This document shows positions 17,069 to 26,675 of a DNA stretch of 64,000 bases, piece after piece. Numbering within the stretch: the first letter of the stretch is position 1; every line of letters starts with the position of its first letter. Position numbers and translations under genes: made by a program. The notes under the pieces are model-generated. The model was not told where the DNA came from and did no database searches. It saw only the letters and a program-made list of their open reading frames with translations. Source of the stretch: an uncultured Dorea sp. (GTDB taxonomy: Bacteria > Bacillota > Clostridia > Lachnospirales > Lachnospiraceae); contig CAJUMF010000009.1 of assembly GCA_910586965.1 (NCBI GenBank), forward strand, positions 1 to 64,000, written 5' to 3'.

Positions 17069-17229
17069 TTTTATCCTCCTGCTGCCCCGCGCCTTATTTT
17101 CTGCAATCCATACGGCAGCCATCTCTGCCGGGACATTAATCCCGGCAAGGCTTTTTCTTCTTAAAAAAGCTTTCTACTATATATAACGAATAAAATGTCC
17201 GTTTTGTGACAGGTTTTTTAAAAAAATTT

Positions 17230-17459
17230 TTAAATTCCGAATTTTTTCATTTCCTGCACAAACATTTCAAGCTCACTCAGCGGTTCACCCGGCGCAGCTT
17301 AATTTTGCACACATCGCAGATTTGCTTAAGACTGCTTTCAACAATCACGTTTGACACCCGGATTTCTTTCGGGGAACCGTATTCCAGGATAAAGTCTATG
17401 ACCGTTTCCGCAAGCACTTCCGCTGCGTCGTCGTCCGGCTCTGTCATCTCAATCATCAT
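17230..17459 (-). pseudogene. Decayed gene fragment (DUF6930/pRiA4b ORF-3-like C-terminus)
   Basis: The frame 17277-17459 encodes AETVIDFILEYGSPKEIRV and a following helix, resembling the C-terminus of DUF6930-like proteins. A shift of one frame continues with LSELEMFVQEMKKFGI and stops at 17230. Upstream, short coding-like segments in other frames follow a good ribosome site near 17540. The pattern fits a gene with several frameshifts. Family assignment is tentative. Confidence 0.4.
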
Positions 17460-17663
17460 AGCATTGCAATGCTTTCTCCAAATCCTGCATATGCTCCGAA
17501 TAGCAGCAATGATGCCTCTTTTCTCATAATCGTCTCTCCTTAATCATATATTCGCCGCAGCAGATATTCATTGCTCTTCAGATAAGTATACCACATCTTT
17601 TGTTAAAATATTGACTTTTTCATGCCATTCACTTAATATACTGCATGGAGGATTTACATACCT

Positions 17664-18527
17664 ATGAATGCCAAACATACATTTAATAAAAACATCTTAT
17701 TTCTCCACATCGCTGTTATGCTCTTCGGGCTTTCGGGCGTTGTGGCACAGTTCGTCGAAGTCCCGGCGGTCATGGTGGCGCTGGGAAGGGTCGTCTGCTC
17801 TTCCCTGCTCTTATTTCTCATCGCTGCCGTAAAAAAAGACACCCTGAAACTAAATTCCGGGAAAGATTACAGGCTAATCGTCCTGACGGGAATCGTCATG
17901 GCTGTCCACTGGACGACCTTTTTCCAGTCGATACAGGTGTCTTCGGTGGCAATCGGTACCATTACCTTTTCCACCTTCCCGTTATTTCTGACTTTTATAG
18001 AGCCTTTCGTATTCCGCGAAAAGCTGAAAAAACAGAGCGTATTCACTGCGGTCATCCTGTTTGCCGGCGTACTTATCACCATCCCTGAGTTTTCCATGGA
18101 AAATAATACCACCGTCGGAATCATCTGGGGGATGCTCTGCAGTTTTACCTATGCGGTCATGACCCTTGCCAACCGATACTTTTCCGCCCGGTATAAGGGG
18201 CGCATCATCTGCCTGTACGAGCAAGGAACCGCCGCAGTAGTGCTCCTCCCCGCACTTTTTATCGTAAAGACAAGCTGGCGGGCTCAGGATATCGCCGGAG
18301 TCGCGTTCGTGGGATTCATCTGCACGGCATTTGCATATTCCCTGTATGTGTCCGCGCAGAAAAATGTCCGGGCGCAGACCGCCGGAATCATTTCCGGGAT
18401 GGAGACCGTTTACGGGATTATCTACGCGCTGCTGTTTCTCGGAGAAATCCCAAGCGGGCGGGAGCTTGTGGGCGGCGCCGTAATCCTGGGAGTCGCCATG
18501 TACTCTTCCCTGAAAACAACCGGATAA
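17664..18527 (+). CDS. DMT/EamA family transporter
   Basis: This is a 287-aa membrane protein with ten predicted hydrophobic segments in two EamA repeats. Typical stretches are AVHWTTFFQSIQVSSVAIGT and GIISGMETVYGIIYALLFLGE. Such proteins export amino acids or other metabolites; the substrate is unknown. GGAGG lies 12 nt upstream of the ATG. It is a single gene with its own terminator. Confidence 0.88.
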   Translation: MNAKHTFNKNILFLHIAVMLFGLSGVVAQFVEVPAVMVALGRVVCSSLLLFLIAAVKKDTLKLNSGKDYRLIVLTGIVMAVHWTTFFQSIQVSSVAIGTITFSTFPLFLTFIEPFVFREKLKKQSVFTAVILFAGVLITIPEFSMENNTTVGIIWGMLCSFTYAVMTLANRYFSARYKGRIICLYEQGTAAVVLLPALFIVKTSWRAQDIAGVAFVGFICTAFAYSLYVSAQKNVRAQTAGIISGMETVYGIIYALLFLGEIPSGRELVGGAVILGVAMYSSLKTTG

Positions 18528-18544
18528 ATGCATACAACACATTT

Positions 18545-18572
18545 GGCGGGGATATGCTCCCCGCCATTTTTT
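18545..18572 (+). terminator. Terminator of the EamA gene
   Basis: A perfect GGCGGGGA/TCCCCGCC-type stem with a short loop is followed by six T on the plus strand. Confidence 0.9.
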
Positions 18573-18616
18573 AACGCTCGTATGCAAATCATCCATCCGT
18601 TATGCCTGGTAAAATA

Positions 18617-19570
18617 TTACCCCAGATACACGATTTCTTCTTCTGGTTTCTCCGCCGGTTCCATCCGGATCGAATAGAGCATCGGCTGCTTGCTGCCAAA
18701 GGATGCCACCGCCTCATAGCCGAATTTCGCCTTGATATGCATCCACTGATGTTTAGGAATCTCCTGCTTACCCGGCAGCCGGCACGGGTATCCGTAATAC
18801 CGGATATCGTCCGCACAGCAAGTCATAATCTTCCGCACCGGCACAAACATGTCCTCCGCCATCCCCTTTGGGCGGAAAGCCTGGGCGGTAAATTCAATTT
18901 CTTTATGAAGATACAGCTCCGGATGATCATATGCATCCACATACCAGATGCCGAAATCCTCATCCGCAATCACAATCCTGTCCTTCGTCACATCATAGGG
19001 CAAATCCTCTTTGGACGGCTGTATGATCTTCCCCTCCGGGTCTTCAAAGATAAGCTGCGCCATAGGATTCTGCACCTTAAGCGCCCTCCGAAATCCCGAA
19101 CGGTCTACCTCCGGCGCGCAGCGGTTCACCACGATAAGTTCCGACTCCGTAAGCTGCTCCATAAGCATGTTCCGCATATTGGTAAGATACATATCCAAAG
19201 TTGTTCCGTCCACCGTGGAATACACGCCCTGCAGCTCCCAGTTCCTTGGATACTTGATGGAAAGCAGCTCTGTAAGTTTCCACATACCGTTATACTCAAT
19301 AACTACCTGCGTTGGATGGTAATTTTTCTCACAGTTCTTAAAAAACTCTGCATTGAGCTGCCCGGGTTCCTCTATCTCTAAAAGAAACATATCTTTTGCA
19401 TCCAGATAATCTTTCTGGTATTCTTCCTCGCCCTCCTCGCAGCGGATTAGGAGCGTAAGCCCCGGCTCAATCCACTCCTGCTCCATAAGAGTCTCTTTTA
19501 CAAGGGTCGTTTTTCCGCTGTCTAAAAATCCGGTCACTACAAAAACCGGTATGGGTGCCTGTCCAAACAT
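18617..19570 (-). CDS. G3E (CobW-like) GTPase without CxCC motif
   Basis: This 317-aa COG0523/G3E-family protein has Walker A VTGFLDSGKTT. The CxCC metal-transfer motif of true metallochaperones is missing. The NKxD region reads VVNRCAPEVD. The C-terminal CobW-C-like domain is shortened. It follows a second G3E protein 25 bp downstream in the same transcript, so the two may work as a pair. Its ribosome site is GGAGG. A role in metal or cofactor delivery is inferred from the family. Confidence 0.8.
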   Translation of the reverse strand: MFGQAPIPVFVVTGFLDSGKTTLVKETLMEQEWIEPGLTLLIRCEEGEEEYQKDYLDAKDMFLLEIEEPGQLNAEFFKNCEKNYHPTQVVIEYNGMWKLTELLSIKYPRNWELQGVYSTVDGTTLDMYLTNMRNMLMEQLTESELIVVNRCAPEVDRSGFRRALKVQNPMAQLIFEDPEGKIIQPSKEDLPYDVTKDRIVIADEDFGIWYVDAYDHPELYLHKEIEFTAQAFRPKGMAEDMFVPVRKIMTCCADDIRYYGYPCRLPGKQEIPKHQWMHIKAKFGYEAVASFGSKQPMLYSIRMEPAEKPEEEIVYLG

Positions 19571-19595
19571 AGCAATGACCTCCGATAAATTGATG

Positions 19596-20657
19596 TTAAA
19601 TATGGAACAATCCCGAAAGCTCTTCTTCCTTCAGAGCAGTTCCAATCACGCAGACGCGCCCCGTATAATCAGCCTGTCCTTCTCTCACTTCGTACTCTTC
19701 CGGAACAAGGTCAAACTGCCTCCAGCTCCCGTCCGCCATAGAAACGATTCCCTTCGAGCGGAGAATCGTGCCGTAAGCATCTGTTTCCGACAATGCCTTC
19801 ACCAGATAATCAAGCTCCTCATCCGTATATTTATGGGCGGTCTCCCTGCCCCAGCTTGTAAACACTTCATCGGCGTGATGATGGCCGTGATGGTGGTGTC
19901 CTCCATGATGCTCATGATGGTCATGGCCACAGCATTCTCCATGCTCGTGATGATGGTGCTCATGTCCGCAACACTCTCCATGCTCGTGATGGTGATGCTC
20001 ATGTCCGCAAATCCCGCCATGGTCATCATGGTCATGATGCTCCAGCAGGTCATTCAACTCCTCGCTGTGCTCCAACGCCCGCATGATTGCCTCTTTTCCA
20101 AGCTCCTCCCAAGGTGTTGAGATAATCGCCGCCTCTTTGTTCTCCTCCCGGAGCAAATGCACGCACTCCTCTACCTTTTCAGAACTCATCATCTGTGTGC
20201 GGCTCACAACAATGACCGACGCATGTTTCACCTGGTCTTTGAAAAACTCACCAAAGTTTTTCATGTACATCTTTGCCTTTTTCCCGTCAACTACCGTGAT
20301 TCTCCCGGCAATCTCGATATCCGCATCTTCCTTCACGTCCTCGACTGCCTTCGCCACATCCGAGAGTTTCCCCACGCCGGAAGGCTCGATGAGCACACGG
20401 TCCGGCTGATACTCTTCGATTACTTTCTTGAGCGCCTTGCTGAAATCACCGACAAGCGTACAGCAGATGCACCCGGAATTCATCTCTGTAACCTCGATTC
20501 CCGCATCCTTTAAAAAGCCGCCGTCGATACCGATTTCTCCGAATTCATTCTCAATCAGCACAAGTTTCTCACCCGTGAATACCTGGTCTATAAGCTGCCG
20601 GATGAACGTTGTCTTGCCAGCCCCGAGAAAACCGGAGATAATGTCTACTTTCGTCAT
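19596..20657 (-). CDS. G3E (CobW/YjiA-like) GTPase metallochaperone with long His-rich stretch
   Basis: This 353-aa protein has Walker A SGFLGAGKTTF (residues 8-18), the CICC metal motif at 63-66, and a CobW C-terminal domain. Between the GTPase core and the C-terminal domain (about residues 205-265) is a dense His/Asp/Cys-rich segment with two near-perfect HEHHHHEHGECCG repeats, fit for binding zinc, nickel or cobalt. Family members insert metals into target enzymes; no target enzyme is adjacent. It is the first gene of a two-gene operon. Confidence 0.9.
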   Translation of the reverse strand: MTKVDIISGFLGAGKTTFIRQLIDQVFTGEKLVLIENEFGEIGIDGGFLKDAGIEVTEMNSGCICCTLVGDFSKALKKVIEEYQPDRVLIEPSGVGKLSDVAKAVEDVKEDADIEIAGRITVVDGKKAKMYMKNFGEFFKDQVKHASVIVVSRTQMMSSEKVEECVHLLREENKEAAIISTPWEELGKEAIMRALEHSEELNDLLEHHDHDDHGGICGHEHHHHEHGECCGHEHHHHEHGECCGHDHHEHHGGHHHHGHHHADEVFTSWGRETAHKYTDEELDYLVKALSETDAYGTILRSKGIVSMADGSWRQFDLVPEEYEVREGQADYTGRVCVIGTALKEEELSGLFHI

Positions 20658-20835
20658 AGTGATACCTCTTTTCTATATTCTTTCTGTAATTATCTTTGTC
20701 TTTTGCTGTATACGGATTACTTCGAGAGTTATATTATCACATTTTTCCAATCTTTAACATAGGAAAATCTGGATTCCTCTGCAAATTTTCATTGTGAAAC
20801 TGTCCGAACCGGATATGTTGAATTAATTTGAATCA

Positions 20836-21011
20836 TCATTTAGAATGCAGACACCTGAAACTTAGATGTCCGCGATTGAAAATATAGATTTGCACCGAAA
20901 AATCCAGCGTAACTTCAAGCTTTCCTTTAAGTTTTCCCACTGCCATGCCTTCGCTCCGTTCGGTCTTAAGCAACTCTTTGTTCACTGAGGGTACCGTTTC
21001 TTTTTACTCAT
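20836..21011 (-). pseudogene. Short frame-disrupted ORF upstream of the G3E operon
   Basis: A GGAGG site precedes an ATG at 21009-21011. The frame stops after nine codons. Another frame continues as NKELLKTERSEGMAVGKLKG and runs to a stop at 20836. This suggests a small gene with a frameshift, or a spurious ORF. The rest of the 20658-21082 gap shows nothing else recognisable. Confidence 0.25.
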
Positions 21012-21082
21012 ATGCTTTCCTCCGTAATCATGCAGAGGAATCCGTAAGAAAAGTATAGCGCAGCGGATGTACACTCTCAATC

Positions 21083-21541
21083 CTACAATTTCACCATCTG
21101 CCGCAGTATCTTCTGGTAAAACTCCTTATTCCCCCCGTCCTTCACCAGCGTATTCAAGATCAAACCGTCCTTAAGCAGTATGATCTTCCCGCAAAAGCTC
21201 GCCACCTTCGGGTCATGGGTCACCAGTACGATTGTCTTCCCCATCTTTTTATTGATATGCGACAAAGCTTTTATCACCGTCATGGAAGAATTAGAGTCCA
21301 GGTTCCCGGTCGGCTCGTCCGCCAGTATCACCTGCGCGTCCGTAGCCAGAGCACGCGCAATGGCAACCCTCTGCTGTTCCCCGCCCGAGAGCTGCTCAAT
21401 CCCGCGCCCGTACTGCTCCTCTTTAAGCCCCATCTTCCTTAAAAGCTCACAGGTTATAGGACTGAAAGATGATTCCTATATGCTGTCCGCGGTAAACGTT
21501 CCCGTTTATCTGCGAGATATCTTTCCCGTCAAACAATACTT
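21083..21541 (-). pseudogene. Remnant of ABC transporter ATP-binding protein
   Basis: The 3' part encodes an intact C-terminal half: signature EQLSGGEQQRVAIARAL, Walker B VILADEPTGNLDS and the switch His in LVTHD. The 5' part (21450-21541) reads DGKDISQINGNVYRGQHIG then IIFQSYNL followed by a stop. The Walker A region is missing. The segment between IIFQSYNL and KMGLKEEQ is deleted. The protein resembles MacB/BceA-type exporters. Confidence 0.8.
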
Positions 21542-21855
21542 TCCCCTCTTTCTGTCGTTCCCAACTTGACAGTACCTCCTACTTTCCAGCCATTTAGCGC
21601 CACCAGCATCTCGATCTCGGCATCGGAAAATATCCCAAGATTGTTCCGCCTCCCATTGCCCTCATCCCGCACTTTTCGGATATAGACGGCATTTCCGATT
21701 GCTTTCTGGGTGTCCTCGATGAAACGCCCCGATGACAGGTTTATCACCACCATGATCAAAAGGATGGAAAACAGGACGCTGTATCTGCTGAAAATAAGCA
21801 GCGTCTTCCAGCGGTGGTGCAGTAAGTATTCGATTCCGCGTTTTACAGGTTGCAT
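21529..21855 (-). pseudogene. Remnant of FtsX-like ABC permease (N-terminus only)
   Basis: It starts with a good GGGAGG ribosome site and encodes the typical N-terminus of MacB/FtsX permeases (about 80 aa, one membrane helix FSILLIMVVINLSSG and the beginning of the extracellular domain). The frame then runs directly into ATP-binding-protein sequence, so a deletion fused the two genes of the exporter. Confidence 0.75.
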
Positions 21856-21954
21856 GAGTTCCTCCCTTCAAACAACAATTTTGTATTATAAGGGAAGGGG
21901 ATGGAATTGATATGATTGATTCTGTATTGTTACATTCCGATTTTCAGAATACAG

Positions 21955-22833
21955 TCATATACTGCTGGAACGGTATTCGCTTGGTGTCATCCCATAAGAT
22001 TTTCGGAAAACTTTTCCAAAGTAAGCACTATCTGAGAAACCGCACTGCTGGCAGATGTCGGTAATAGTCATGTTGGTTTCTAAAAGTAATTTTTTTGATT
22101 GATTCAAACGGTATTGAATTAGATATTCCATAGGGCTTTGTCCTATGTTTTTCTTAAAGCAGCGGGAGGCTTCCCTTTCGCTGACACTGGCTGCTTTTGC
22201 TATTTCTGCCAAAGCGATCTTTTCAGAGTAATACTGGTTGATATATGCTATCATACTGCGCAGTCGGTTGGTCTGATCTGTTCCTGTAATATTGTGGTTG
22301 CCAGGATTCTCCTGAAGTTCCTTAATAAGGAGATTCCATGTTTCCGAGAGAATATTCCGGGTTTGGAATTCCGAATCTGTTTCGTTTTGCAAATCCCTTA
22401 AGTGATACAAATTTTTCAGTATCAGATTAGCTGTTGAATGCCCTCTGTGGATAATATGCACTTCAATCTGCCTGTTGTTAATGACCGGATTCAAATATTT
22501 TGTTTCAAAACGGCTTTTAAAATGCCCGCCTAAAAAAACGGGATGAAAAATATGATTTATTTCTATTGTTTTCACACCCGAAGAAGCATTCTGTTTCATA
22601 CACATTACATTACTGTTGACAAAGAATCCGTCTCCTTGACGGATTGTGTATTCGGCACCGATGGTTACAATTTTGCTAGTACCCTCCTGTATATATCCTA
22701 GTTCTAATTCTTCATGCCAATGCCACGGAACCACAAAATCAGTCAAGTCACGCTTATGGAGACAATAAGGATACTCTATTGTCATACCCTCAATGATTTC
22801 AACTTGATTTCTGTCTGTTTCAAAAGCTTTCAT
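21955..22833 (-). CDS. AraC family transcriptional regulator with cupin sensor domain
   Basis: This protein of about 292 aa has an N-terminal cupin domain (VPWHWHEELELGYIQEG, about residues 25-110) and a C-terminal AraC double helix-turn-helix (ITDICQQCGFSDSAYFGKVF). The ATG at 22833 is taken as start, since the frame start at 22908 is a TTG without ribosome site. It is divergent from an iron alcohol dehydrogenase gene, which is its likely target. Confidence 0.88.
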   Translation of the reverse strand: MKAFETDRNQVEIIEGMTIEYPYCLHKRDLTDFVVPWHWHEELELGYIQEGTSKIVTIGAEYTIRQGDGFFVNSNVMCMKQNASSGVKTIEINHIFHPVFLGGHFKSRFETKYLNPVINNRQIEVHIIHRGHSTANLILKNLYHLRDLQNETDSEFQTRNILSETWNLLIKELQENPGNHNITGTDQTNRLRSMIAYINQYYSEKIALAEIAKAASVSEREASRCFKKNIGQSPMEYLIQYRLNQSKKLLLETNMTITDICQQCGFSDSAYFGKVFRKSYGMTPSEYRSSSI

Positions 22834-23159
22834 ATGGTCGCCTGCCCCGTCTTTGCTACTAGTATAATTATAACATATCTGTCCTGATAGTTCTATATTA
22901 TGGCTCAATAATTATATTTTTTACAGACACAATATCTATATAATATAACTATAATGCGCGCTTAAAATTTAACACGAGGAGAGCTCCTATGGGAGAATAA
23001 ACTGTTTTAAAACTGCAGAATCAGGTTCGAGAAATACAGACAGTGCTTCCCAAAATGGCAAAGAATATTTTTTTGTATTCCATGAAATCATTCTGGAATT
23101 CCGGAAGTAACGATTTGAATAATTAGTACTTGTAACATGAAAAAAAGGAGGAACATATC

Positions 23160-24347
23160 ATGGCAAATAACTTTGAGTTTTATGCACCGACAAAAGTAAT
23201 TTTGGGAAAAGGGGTTGAAATTGAAACAGGAAAGCAGATAAAAGAATTTGGGGCAACCAGCGTTCTGGTCGTATATGGCGGCGGGAGCGTGAAACGTTCG
23301 GGACTGTTGGAAAAAGTGGAAAATGCGCTCAGTGATGCGCAGATCATGTTTTGCGAACTAGGAGGCGTAGTTCCCAATCCGCATTTAGATAAGGTCTATG
23401 AGGGCATCCGTATTGGAAAATCAAAAAATGTTGATTTTCTTCTTGCTGTCGGAGGCGGCAGCGTGATTGATACGGCAAAAGCGATTGCATATGGGCTGGC
23501 AGAACCAGAAAAAGATGTATGGGAGCTGTTTGACCATACACGCATGGCAAAAAAGTGCATTCCGGTTGCCAGCGTATTATCCATTGCTGCAGCAGGAAGC
23601 GAAACATCGAAAGGATGCGTGATCACAAATGAAAAAACCGGAGAAAAGCGTGCTTATGATGATAATCTTGCCCGTCCGAAGTTTGCCATTATGAATCCGG
23701 AGTATACAAAATCCCTTCCGGATTACCAAACAGAATCAGGATGTACGGATATTATGATGCACACGATGGAACGGTATTTTACCAATGGGGGCAATATGGA
23801 GATTACGGATGCCATTGCAGAAGGGTTACTGCGTACCGTTATGAAAAATGCAGTTATTCTGCATCAGAATCCAGGTGATTATGATGCCCGTGCGGAAATT
23901 ATGTGGGCAGGAAGCATTGCCCATAATGACCTTACCGGCTGCGGAAATGACGGAGGGGATTTTATGACCCATAAACTGGAACACGAACTGGGCGGTATGT
24001 TTGACGTGACTCATGGTGCAGGGCTTGCGGCTGTATGGTCAAGTTGGGCAAGATACGTTTGCGGGGAATGTCTGCACCGTTTTGTTCGTTATGCAAGGAA
24101 TGTTATGGGTATTACTTTGGATGGCACAGACGAAGAAGTTGCTGAAGCTGGTATTTGTGCAATGGAGGATTTTTACCGCAGTATCGGGATGCCTACGAAC
24201 CTGAATGAGCTTGGAATACACCCGACGGATGCCCAGATAGAAGATATGGCAAAACGGTGTATGATTGCAGCAGGAGCGGGGACGGGCTCTGCGAAAAAAC
24301 TAAATCAGAAAGATGCAATTCATATTTACAAAAATGCCCGTGGATAA
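23160..24347 (+). CDS. Iron-containing alcohol dehydrogenase (butanol dehydrogenase-like)
   Basis: This 395-aa NAD(P)H-dependent group III alcohol dehydrogenase has the cofactor motif LLAVGGGSVIDTAKAIAYG. The metal ligands are in SGCTDIMMHTMERYF (Asp, His) and in the second block (THKLEHELGG...DVTHGAGLA). It most resembles YugJ/BDH-type enzymes, which reduce aldehydes in fermentation. A strong AAGGAGG precedes the ATG. Codon use matches the neighbours. Confidence 0.93.
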   Translation: MANNFEFYAPTKVILGKGVEIETGKQIKEFGATSVLVVYGGGSVKRSGLLEKVENALSDAQIMFCELGGVVPNPHLDKVYEGIRIGKSKNVDFLLAVGGGSVIDTAKAIAYGLAEPEKDVWELFDHTRMAKKCIPVASVLSIAAAGSETSKGCVITNEKTGEKRAYDDNLARPKFAIMNPEYTKSLPDYQTESGCTDIMMHTMERYFTNGGNMEITDAIAEGLLRTVMKNAVILHQNPGDYDARAEIMWAGSIAHNDLTGCGNDGGDFMTHKLEHELGGMFDVTHGAGLAAVWSSWARYVCGECLHRFVRYARNVMGITLDGTDEEVAEAGICAMEDFYRSIGMPTNLNELGIHPTDAQIEDMAKRCMIAAGAGTGSAKKLNQKDAIHIYKNARG

Positions 24348-24444
24348 TGAAGATGCGCATTGAGTTCTGAGAATGTAACATCTTTTATAATATCAATTTT
24401 TTATCCATCGCAATCATCCCTTATCACATACATCATATCACGTC

Positions 24445-24482
24445 AATGTGCTGCCCACTTTCTTTCAAAGGGGCAGCACATT
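24445..24482. terminator. Hairpin between alcohol dehydrogenase and hppA genes
   Basis: The arms AATGTGCTGCCC and GGGGCAGCACATT pair over about 12 bp around a 13-nt loop, lying between convergent genes. The T run is poor, so its terminator strength is uncertain. Confidence 0.6.
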
Positions 24483-24492
24483 ATCACATCTC

Positions 24493-26475
24493 TTATAATA
24501 ACCCGCCGATAGACAAGAACAACGGAGCAAACACCAGCGACACAATGGTCATCAGCTTAATCAGGATATTGATTGACGGTCCTGACGTATCTTTAAACGG
24601 ATCGCCTACCGTATCTCCCACTACAGCCGCCTTGTGAGCCTCGCCACCCTTGCCGCCGTGGTTTCCATCCTCGATATATTTCTTTGCGTTATCCCACGCG
24701 CCGCCCGCATTGGACATAAAGATTGCCACCATAACTCCTGTCACAAGAGAACCGGCAAGAAGTCCTCCCAGGGATGCAGGGCCTAATAGTACTCCCACAA
24801 CCAGCGGAGCCGCCACAGCCATAATGCCCGGCACAAGCATTTCTTTAAGCGCAGCCGTGGTAGATATGGCTACGCAGGACTTGTAATCCGGTTTTCCGGT
24901 TCCCTCGAGGATGCCAGGAATCGTCCGGAACTGCCTTCTCACTTCCTCAATCATCTGATACGCCGCCTTCGATACGGAAGACATGGTCATAGCCGAGAAT
25001 AAAAACGGCAGCATACCTCCCACAAACAGTCCGATAATTACACGGTAATCCAGGATATCAATGGTATCCAGTTTCACTGATTCTGCATAGGTCACAAACA
25101 GCGAGAGCGCTGTAAGGGCAGCGGAGCCGATGGCAAAGCCTTTTCCCATCGCAGCCGTCGTATTTCCTACAGCGTCAAGCTTATCGGTAATATTACGCAC
25201 GCTGGAATCAAGCCCGGACATCTCCGCGATGCCGCCGGCATTGTCCGCAATCGGCCCGTAAGCGTCCACCGCAACCGTAATCGCCGTCGTTGACAGCATC
25301 CCCACTGCCGCCAGCGCGATTCCGTAAAGCCCGCAGAAATTGTACGCCGCAAATATTCCCACACAGATCAGCAGGATCGGAGCCGCCGTTGAGCGCATCC
25401 CCACCGCGATACCGCTTATGGTAGTGGTCGCCGCGCCCGTCTCTGACTGAGCCGCAATCTCCTTTACCGAGCCGTAATCCCCGGACGTATAGACTTCCGT
25501 GATGATTCCGATCAGGATTCCAACCACAAGCCCTGACACAATCGCAATCGCCGCATTGAAATTGCCGAAAAACAGATTGCTTAAGACAAACGCCGCAATC
25601 AGCACCAGCACGCTCGCCGCATAAGAGCCGGTCTTCAACGCTTTATGAGGATTCGCCTTTTCATCCCCTCTTACGAAAAATGTTCCCAAGATAGACGCAA
25701 GCAGCCCGATTCCGGCAATCACCAGCGGAAATGCCGCTCCTGCCCCTTCAAAATACACAAGACCCAATGTCAGCGCCGAAATCAGCGCCCCCACATAAGA
25801 CTCAAAAAGGTCTGCGCCCATTCCTGCCACATCACCTACATTATCCCCAACATTATCAGCGATAACCGCAGGATTCCTCGGGTCGTCCTCCGGGATTCCC
25901 GCCTCCACCTTTCCTACAAGGTCCGCGCCGACATCCGCCGCCTTCGTATAGATGCCGCCGCCCACGCGGGCAAACAGCGCGATTGACGACGCCCCAAGGC
26001 TGAACCCGAACAAGATATCCGCATTCCCTGTGAAAATGTAAATCGCACTCACTCCAAGCACACCTAAGCCCGCCACGCACATTCCCATGACTGCTCCGCC
26101 GGAAAATGCGATGGACAGCGCTTTGTTCATGCCGCTCTCCTTCGCCGCGTTAGCCGTCCGCACATTTGCCTTCGTCGCAACGGTCATCCCAAAATATCCC
26201 GCCAGCGTAGAAAACAACGCTCCAACTACAAAACAGATTGCCGTAATCCAGTTCCCGATGCCGACCCCAATCAGCACAAAAAGAACTGCGACAAAGAAAA
26301 TCAGGATCTTGTACTCCGCCGTCAGAAACGCTCTCGCTCCTTCGCTGATCGAGCCTGCAATCTCCTTCATCCTGTCCGTACCCGCAGACTGCCTGCCAAC
26401 CTTCGACGCAAGCATCCCTGCAAACAAAAGCGCAATAATCCCAAATGCCGGAACCAGATTCAATAAAACATCCAT
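24493..26475 (-). CDS. hppA: Membrane-bound ion-translocating pyrophosphatase, K+-dependent type
   Basis: HppA hydrolyses cytoplasmic PPi and pumps H+ and/or Na+. The protein of about 660 aa has some 16 membrane helices and the active-site blocks DVGADLVGKVEAGIPEDDPR and NVGDNVGDVAGMGADLFES. The position that separates subtypes reads GNTTAAMGKGF; Ala there (rather than Lys) marks K+-dependent enzymes. Na+ versus H+ pumping is not decided from sequence here. The ATG at 26475 has GGGAGG upstream; the frame start at 26517 has none. Confidence 0.95.
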   Translation of the reverse strand: MDVLLNLVPAFGIIALLFAGMLASKVGRQSAGTDRMKEIAGSISEGARAFLTAEYKILIFFVAVLFVLIGVGIGNWITAICFVVGALFSTLAGYFGMTVATKANVRTANAAKESGMNKALSIAFSGGAVMGMCVAGLGVLGVSAIYIFTGNADILFGFSLGASSIALFARVGGGIYTKAADVGADLVGKVEAGIPEDDPRNPAVIADNVGDNVGDVAGMGADLFESYVGALISALTLGLVYFEGAGAAFPLVIAGIGLLASILGTFFVRGDEKANPHKALKTGSYAASVLVLIAAFVLSNLFFGNFNAAIAIVSGLVVGILIGIITEVYTSGDYGSVKEIAAQSETGAATTTISGIAVGMRSTAAPILLICVGIFAAYNFCGLYGIALAAVGMLSTTAITVAVDAYGPIADNAGGIAEMSGLDSSVRNITDKLDAVGNTTAAMGKGFAIGSAALTALSLFVTYAESVKLDTIDILDYRVIIGLFVGGMLPFLFSAMTMSSVSKAAYQMIEEVRRQFRTIPGILEGTGKPDYKSCVAISTTAALKEMLVPGIMAVAAPLVVGVLLGPASLGGLLAGSLVTGVMVAIFMSNAGGAWDNAKKYIEDGNHGGKGGEAHKAAVVGDTVGDPFKDTSGPSINILIKLMTIVSLVFAPLFLSIGGLL

Positions 26476-26675
26476 ATACAAAACCTCCCATTCCTCTATT
26501 GTGATTCCTAGTAACATATTATCATAAAAATGAGATTTGTATATACTAAATTTCAGTTTTTTGCAGTTTTTTATTCAGTAAACCCTCATTCTGGATATTG
26601 TTATTCATTTGTCAGTCTCGTTAAAACAAAAACAAATACACCAAACAAAAAAGCAGCAGCACAGCCCCGCAAAGC

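Noticed and set aside
17126..17147. TGCCGGGA/TCCCGGCA hairpin as a terminator
   Set aside because: T runs lie on the plus strand, where no gene ends; on the minus strand there is no T run. It may be only a structured leader.
19850..20050. CATGCTCGTGATG-type repeats as a minisatellite or CRISPR
   Set aside because: They are the coding sequence of the His-rich segment of the G3E GTPase and keep its frame.
23010..23050. GGTTCGAGAAATAC as the T arm of a tRNA
   Set aside because: No acceptor stem, anticodon arm or CCA end can be formed around it.
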